Assembly: GCA_040081715.1 (NCBI GenBank) | Contig: JBEBFY010000006.1 | Location: 1 to 64,000 of the forward strand | Reading direction: 5' to 3' | Source: CANKJK01 sp040081715 | Lineage (GTDB): Bacteria > Acidobacteriota > Vicinamibacteria > Vicinamibacterales > UBA2999 | DNA length: 64,000 bases | Notes under the pieces: generated by a model | What the model was told of the DNA's origin: nothing | Databases searched by the model: none | What the model saw: only the letters and a program-made list of their open reading frames with translations | Program-made: the position numbers and the translations under genes | Shown: in pieces, positions 61,462-64,000 of the stretch | Position numbering within the stretch: the first letter of the stretch is position 1 | How the letters are laid out: each line of letters begins with the position of its first letter

Positions 61462-62251
61462 ATGCCACAGCCCGCGAAGCTTGCCGTCAGCGACTATGTG
61501 TACCGGCGGTCGGCACCGGACAAGCATGGCGTGGTTAGAGACCGCACTTGGAGCGACCAGACAGAGGAGTGGATCTATCGGGTGCTCTTCGGTGGTCCCC
61601 CTGCTCGGAGCGTGCCTGAAGCTGACCTTGATCTGGTTCTCGACGAGACGGACCCGTGGCGGGACCTCCTCGAAGGCCGGACCGAGAGCCTGGGCGTGTA
61701 TCAGAAGCTGCTGACCTTCGAACGAATCAATCGCCCACCTTCCCGGGTTGCTGAGTCCTTCGGCACCGCACGGGCCAAGTTGCTGCCCTATCAGTTCAAG
61801 CCGCTCCTGAAGTTTCTGGACAGTAACCACCAAAAGCTGCTGATTGCCGATGACGTGGGTCTCGGTAAGACCATCGAAGCCGGCTACATCCTGAAGGAGC
61901 TAAAGGCTCAGGACGGCGTGGAGCGGTGCCTCATCGTCGTGCCGGCGCGCCTTCGGCCAAAGTGGAAGCGCGAAATGGAAGAGCGCTTCGACGAGCGATT
62001 CGCGCTGGTCAGTGCCAGGGACATCCGCGAGCGCCTGTTTGAACGTGTAGCGGCAGGCGAGGAACCGGACCGGTTCCTGTGGATTGCCTCATATGAGTCT
62101 GTGCGGCGGCCAGAGATTGTCAGGGGCTTTGCAGAAATGCCATCCAGCTTGGACCTGGTCGTGCTGGATGAGGCCCATAGGGTGAGGAACGCCACGACCG
62201 ATCAGAACCGCATGGCCCGGGCTCTCTCGGACTGTGCCAATGCGCTAATCC
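61462..62251 (+). pseudogene. SNF2-like helicase, N-terminal fragment
   Basis: About 262 residues match the start of a large superfamily 2 helicase: a 110-residue leader, LLPYQFKPLLKFLD, Walker A with Lys136 (DDVGLGKTIEAGYI), LIVVPARLRPKWKREM and DEAH at 236-239 (VLDEAHRVRN). After MARALSDCANALI the family sequence should read LTATP; instead it breaks off at about 62251. The open frame runs on to 62712 in unrelated, arginine-rich sequence. The second helicase lobe, several hundred residues, is missing, so the fragment cannot work. Similar helicases are found in restriction and phage-defence islands, but the exact family is unclear. Confidence 0.75.
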
Positions 62252-62264
62252 CTGTCCTCACGAT

Positions 62265-62474
62265 GTGCCATCGGACATTTATGAGTTGCCGGAGGGACGG
62301 CAGGGAAGCTTGGTGCCCTTCAAGGGGGATGGCACCTTTCTCCTTGTCGCCTATGGGCTCTCCTTCATGGGCGGCGACGTGCCGCCCTGCGAGGCGCCGG
62401 ACCAGACGCCGAACTACGCACCCCCACGCAATCCGACTCGGTCAATTGACCAGGATGAGTACTATCCAAAGTGA
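62265..62474 (+). CDS. 69-residue ORF or gene fragment next to the helicase break
   Basis: The frame from a GTG at 62265 gives YELPEGRQGSLVPFKGDG, FLLVAYGLSFMGGDVPP and a hydrophilic end QDEYYPK. Codon use and composition look like real protein rather than a shadow. It starts directly after the helicase break and could be the C-terminal end of a gene whose first part was deleted. I do not recognise it. Confidence 0.4.
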   Translation: MPSDIYELPEGRQGSLVPFKGDGTFLLVAYGLSFMGGDVPPCEAPDQTPNYAPPRNPTRSIDQDEYYPK

Positions 62475-62643
62475 TCTGACCGGACCAGAGCATCGCAGTG
62501 GCGCCCCTCGATGGCAGGAAGATGTCGACCAAGTCAGGTGCCGGCGGTTCGTCGAGATCCCGATGAGCGCCGCCGCGCAGATTTCCAGGTTAGCCGTGAG
62601 TGCGCTTTTCAGTGCGTCATTCACTGACTTGGCGGATGGGGCG

Positions 62644-62937
62644 CTATCGAGCCTCGCGGCTGTGAAACACGCGCAGCATCAGCACAGAACGGCCATCGTA
62701 TCGATACTGTAGTGCGTAAGCGCCACCAAGGACCCTCAGCACGAGCTCACGGTAGTCGGCGCGTACCGTCAGCGGCCGACCGAGTGTTGGGTGTCGCCGT
62801 AAGACGTCAGCCTTGACGATGAGTTCGAGCGCGACGCGTGTGGCGAGGTCGGCGTGCTGAGCGTGGAGGAACGTGGCGAAGCGATCGAGGTCGGCAACGG
62901 CGTCGATCGACCACTCGATGTCTATCGGACCTGCCAC
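62644..62937 (-). CDS. ParE/RelE-type toxin
   Basis: The 97-residue product has the RelE/ParE fold marks: IEWSIDAVADLDRFATFLH at the start, ALELIVKADVLRRHPTLGRP, YRELVLRVLGGAYALQYRY and the C-terminal VLMLRVFHSREAR. These toxins act on gyrase or on ribosome-bound mRNA. I chose the GTG at 62937, which overlaps the antitoxin gene by 16 bp; a start at 62973 would overlap it by 52 bp. Antitoxin-first order is the usual one for this type. Confidence 0.8.
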   Translation of the reverse strand: MAGPIDIEWSIDAVADLDRFATFLHAQHADLATRVALELIVKADVLRRHPTLGRPLTVRADYRELVLRVLGGAYALQYRYDGRSVLMLRVFHSREAR

Positions 62938-63191
62938 GGCCGGAATCGCGCTGTACCCCAGGTGCGCAGCCACTCCACGACATGCGTATGCGGCACGCGG
63001 GTATCCTCGGTGGCGGCCGCAACCCGGCGGTCCAACTCGGCGATCTCTGCGGCCTCGGCCATCCGGGCGTCGCCATCAAACGCTACCAGTTCAGCCAGGA
63101 GCTCCGGGACGGTGACGCCGAGTTCCGCCGCTCGCGCCGTCAGCCCGTCGGCGGTCGCCTGGTCGACCTCAATACTGACCTGGGTGCCCAT
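62922..63191 (-). CDS. RHH-type antitoxin for the ParE-like toxin
   Basis: The 89-residue product starts MGTQVSIEVDQATADGLTAR, the beta-strand and helix of ribbon-helix-helix DNA-binding proteins, followed by ELGVTVPELLAELVAF and a C-terminal part that would wrap the toxin. The ATG at 63191 is the first start giving this fold; the frame is open upstream into the phosphorylase gene. It probably represses its own promoter. The phosphorylase gene ends 17 bp upstream. Confidence 0.75.
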   Translation of the reverse strand: MGTQVSIEVDQATADGLTARAAELGVTVPELLAELVAFDGDARMAEAAEIAELDRRVAAATEDTRVPHTHVVEWLRTWGTARFRPWQVR

Positions 63192-63208
63192 GGCCAGAGG
63201 ATATCCGA

Positions 63209-64000
63209 TCAGGCGCGGCGTTCGGGCAGGTCGCAGCTCGTGCCGCCCGCGGCCGGAATGTAGGCCTTCAGCACGTAGTCCTTCACCATCCGGTCCGCGC
63301 TGAAGCGCCACCCGAGCGTGCGGATGGCTTCCTTCATCCGGGCGATCCAGCCGCGCGGCAGGCCGTCGGCGTCGCGCTTGTAGTAGAGCGGCACGACCAC
63401 TTCGCTCAGCACCTTGACGAGGGCGCGGGCATCGCGGCTGTCATGCAGCTCGGTGGAGGTGTGCGTCTCCCCGCCACCGATGGCGAAGCCGTTGAGGCCG
63501 TCGAAGGCCTCGGCCCACCAGCCGTCGAGTACAGACAGGTTCAGCCCGCCGTTAAGGACGACCTTCTGGCCGCTCGTGCCGCACGCTTCGAGCGGCCGGC
63601 GCGGGTTGTTCAGCCAGACATCGACACCCTGTACGAGCTGCCGGCCCACGTTGATGTCGTAGTCCTCGATGAAGAGGAGCTTGCCCGCAAAACGCGGGTC
63701 GGACATCAGCTGCGCCACTTCCTGCAGCACTTCCTTGCCGGGCTTGTCGTGCGGATGGGCCTTGCCGGCAAAGATGAACTGCACCGGCATCTGCGGATGA
63801 TTGACCATCGAGACGAGCGCTTCCATGTCCTGCAGAATCAGGTTGGCGCGCTTGTAGGTGGCGAACCGCCGTGCGAAGCCGATGGTGAGCGCGTCGAAGT
63901 TCAGCGCCTTGCCGAGCCGGGCCACCACCTCCGGGGGGTCACCCCGGCGCTCGGCCTGCCTGACCGCCCGGCGGCGTGCCATCCCGATGAGCTGGAACTT
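63209..64000 (-). CDS. Alpha-glucan phosphorylase (GT35), C-terminal part, runs off the window
   Basis: The visible 263 residues have the C-terminal half of alpha-glucan phosphorylases: TIGFARRFATYKRANL, FIFAGKAHPHDKPGK, IEDYDINVGRQLVQGVDVWL, NNPRRPLEACGTSG followed by QKVVLNGGLN, and FAIGGGETHT. These form the phosphate and pyridoxal-phosphate site. The frame is open to the last base, so the gene starts outside the window. It would split glycogen or other glucans to glucose 1-phosphate. The sequence fits the short archaeal/actinobacterial type more than the E. coli GlgP type. Confidence 0.85.
   Translation of the reverse strand, partial: KFQLIGMARRRAVRQAERRGDPPEVVARLGKALNFDALTIGFARRFATYKRANLILQDMEALVSMVNHPQMPVQFIFAGKAHPHDKPGKEVLQEVAQLMSDPRFAGKLLFIEDYDINVGRQLVQGVDVWLNNPRRPLEACGTSGQKVVLNGGLNLSVLDGWWAEAFDGLNGFAIGGGETHTSTELHDSRDARALVKVLSEVVVPLYYKRDADGLPRGWIARMKEAIRTLGWRFSADRMVKDYVLKAYIPAAGGTSCDLPERRA

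Noticed and set aside
62252..62712. The rest of the helicase frame as a real domain
   Set aside because: It is arginine-rich and unlike any helicase part; another frame in the same place looks more like protein.
1..64000. CRISPR arrays, rRNA genes, prophage or integrase genes
   Set aside because: I saw no regularly spaced repeats, rRNA sequence, integrase or phage structural genes. The only repeats are the IS-derived ones and the short 14-bp units.

Overview
The window is high-GC bacterial chromosome with tightly packed operons, many 4-bp ATGA/GTGA start-stop overlaps and frequent GTG starts. The mix of genes (a DUF5916 outer-membrane-type protein, a DUF255 thioredoxin-like protein, an AddAB nuclease, many GT-C glycosyltransferases, FdhE) suggests an Acidobacteriota member, probably class Vicinamibacteria. 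That assignment is inference from gene content; there is no rRNA in the window.

Bases 1-11.3 kb are the worn left side of a surface-glycan locus. Membrane glycosyltransferases (587, 3488, 7004) and an SGNH hydrolase (8635) alternate with insertion-sequence debris: an IS91-like/IS701 scrap, a 5'-truncated IS256 transposase, an IS701 element carrying an IS5 insert, and an IS630 element with clear terminal inverted repeats but a frameshifted transposase.

Bases 11.4-35 kb are the main glycan locus. It holds a Wzx-like flippase, a dioxygenase fused to a Rieske domain, GT2 and GT4 glycosyltransferases, a pyruvyltransferase with an odd N-terminal domain, a radical SAM/SPASM protein, a NodB-like deacetylase, an LPG-synthase-type membrane protein, a DPM-like GT2, ArnT-like GT39 proteins, a YfhO-like protein and two UDP-galactopyranose-mutase-like flavoproteins. 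Much of it (27915 down to 16321) reads as one minus-strand operon. It contains scars: a deleted GT39 gene, a GT2/glycosidase chimera and a frameshifted GT-C gene.

Bases 35-41 kb hold two paralogous two-helix membrane proteins, an FdhE-like protein, and a plus-strand cluster ErpA / Fur-rubrerythrin fusion / PHP phosphoesterase / four-helix membrane protein / ABC-ATPase-like protein without a Walker A lysine. I regard this cluster as the best candidate for something undescribed.

Bases 41-61.4 kb are mostly housekeeping: cold-shock protein, MobA-like nucleotidyltransferase, DUF255 protein, DUF5916 protein, tRNA-Ala(GGC), an AddB-AddA operon led by a secreted protein, zinc-finger proteins, an Mrp-type Fe-S carrier, a pair of M16 peptidases and an MDR oxidoreductase. 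Bases 61.4-64 kb hold a truncated SNF2-like helicase, a small unidentified reading frame, an RHH/ParE toxin-antitoxin pair and the 3' part of an alpha-glucan phosphorylase that runs off the window.
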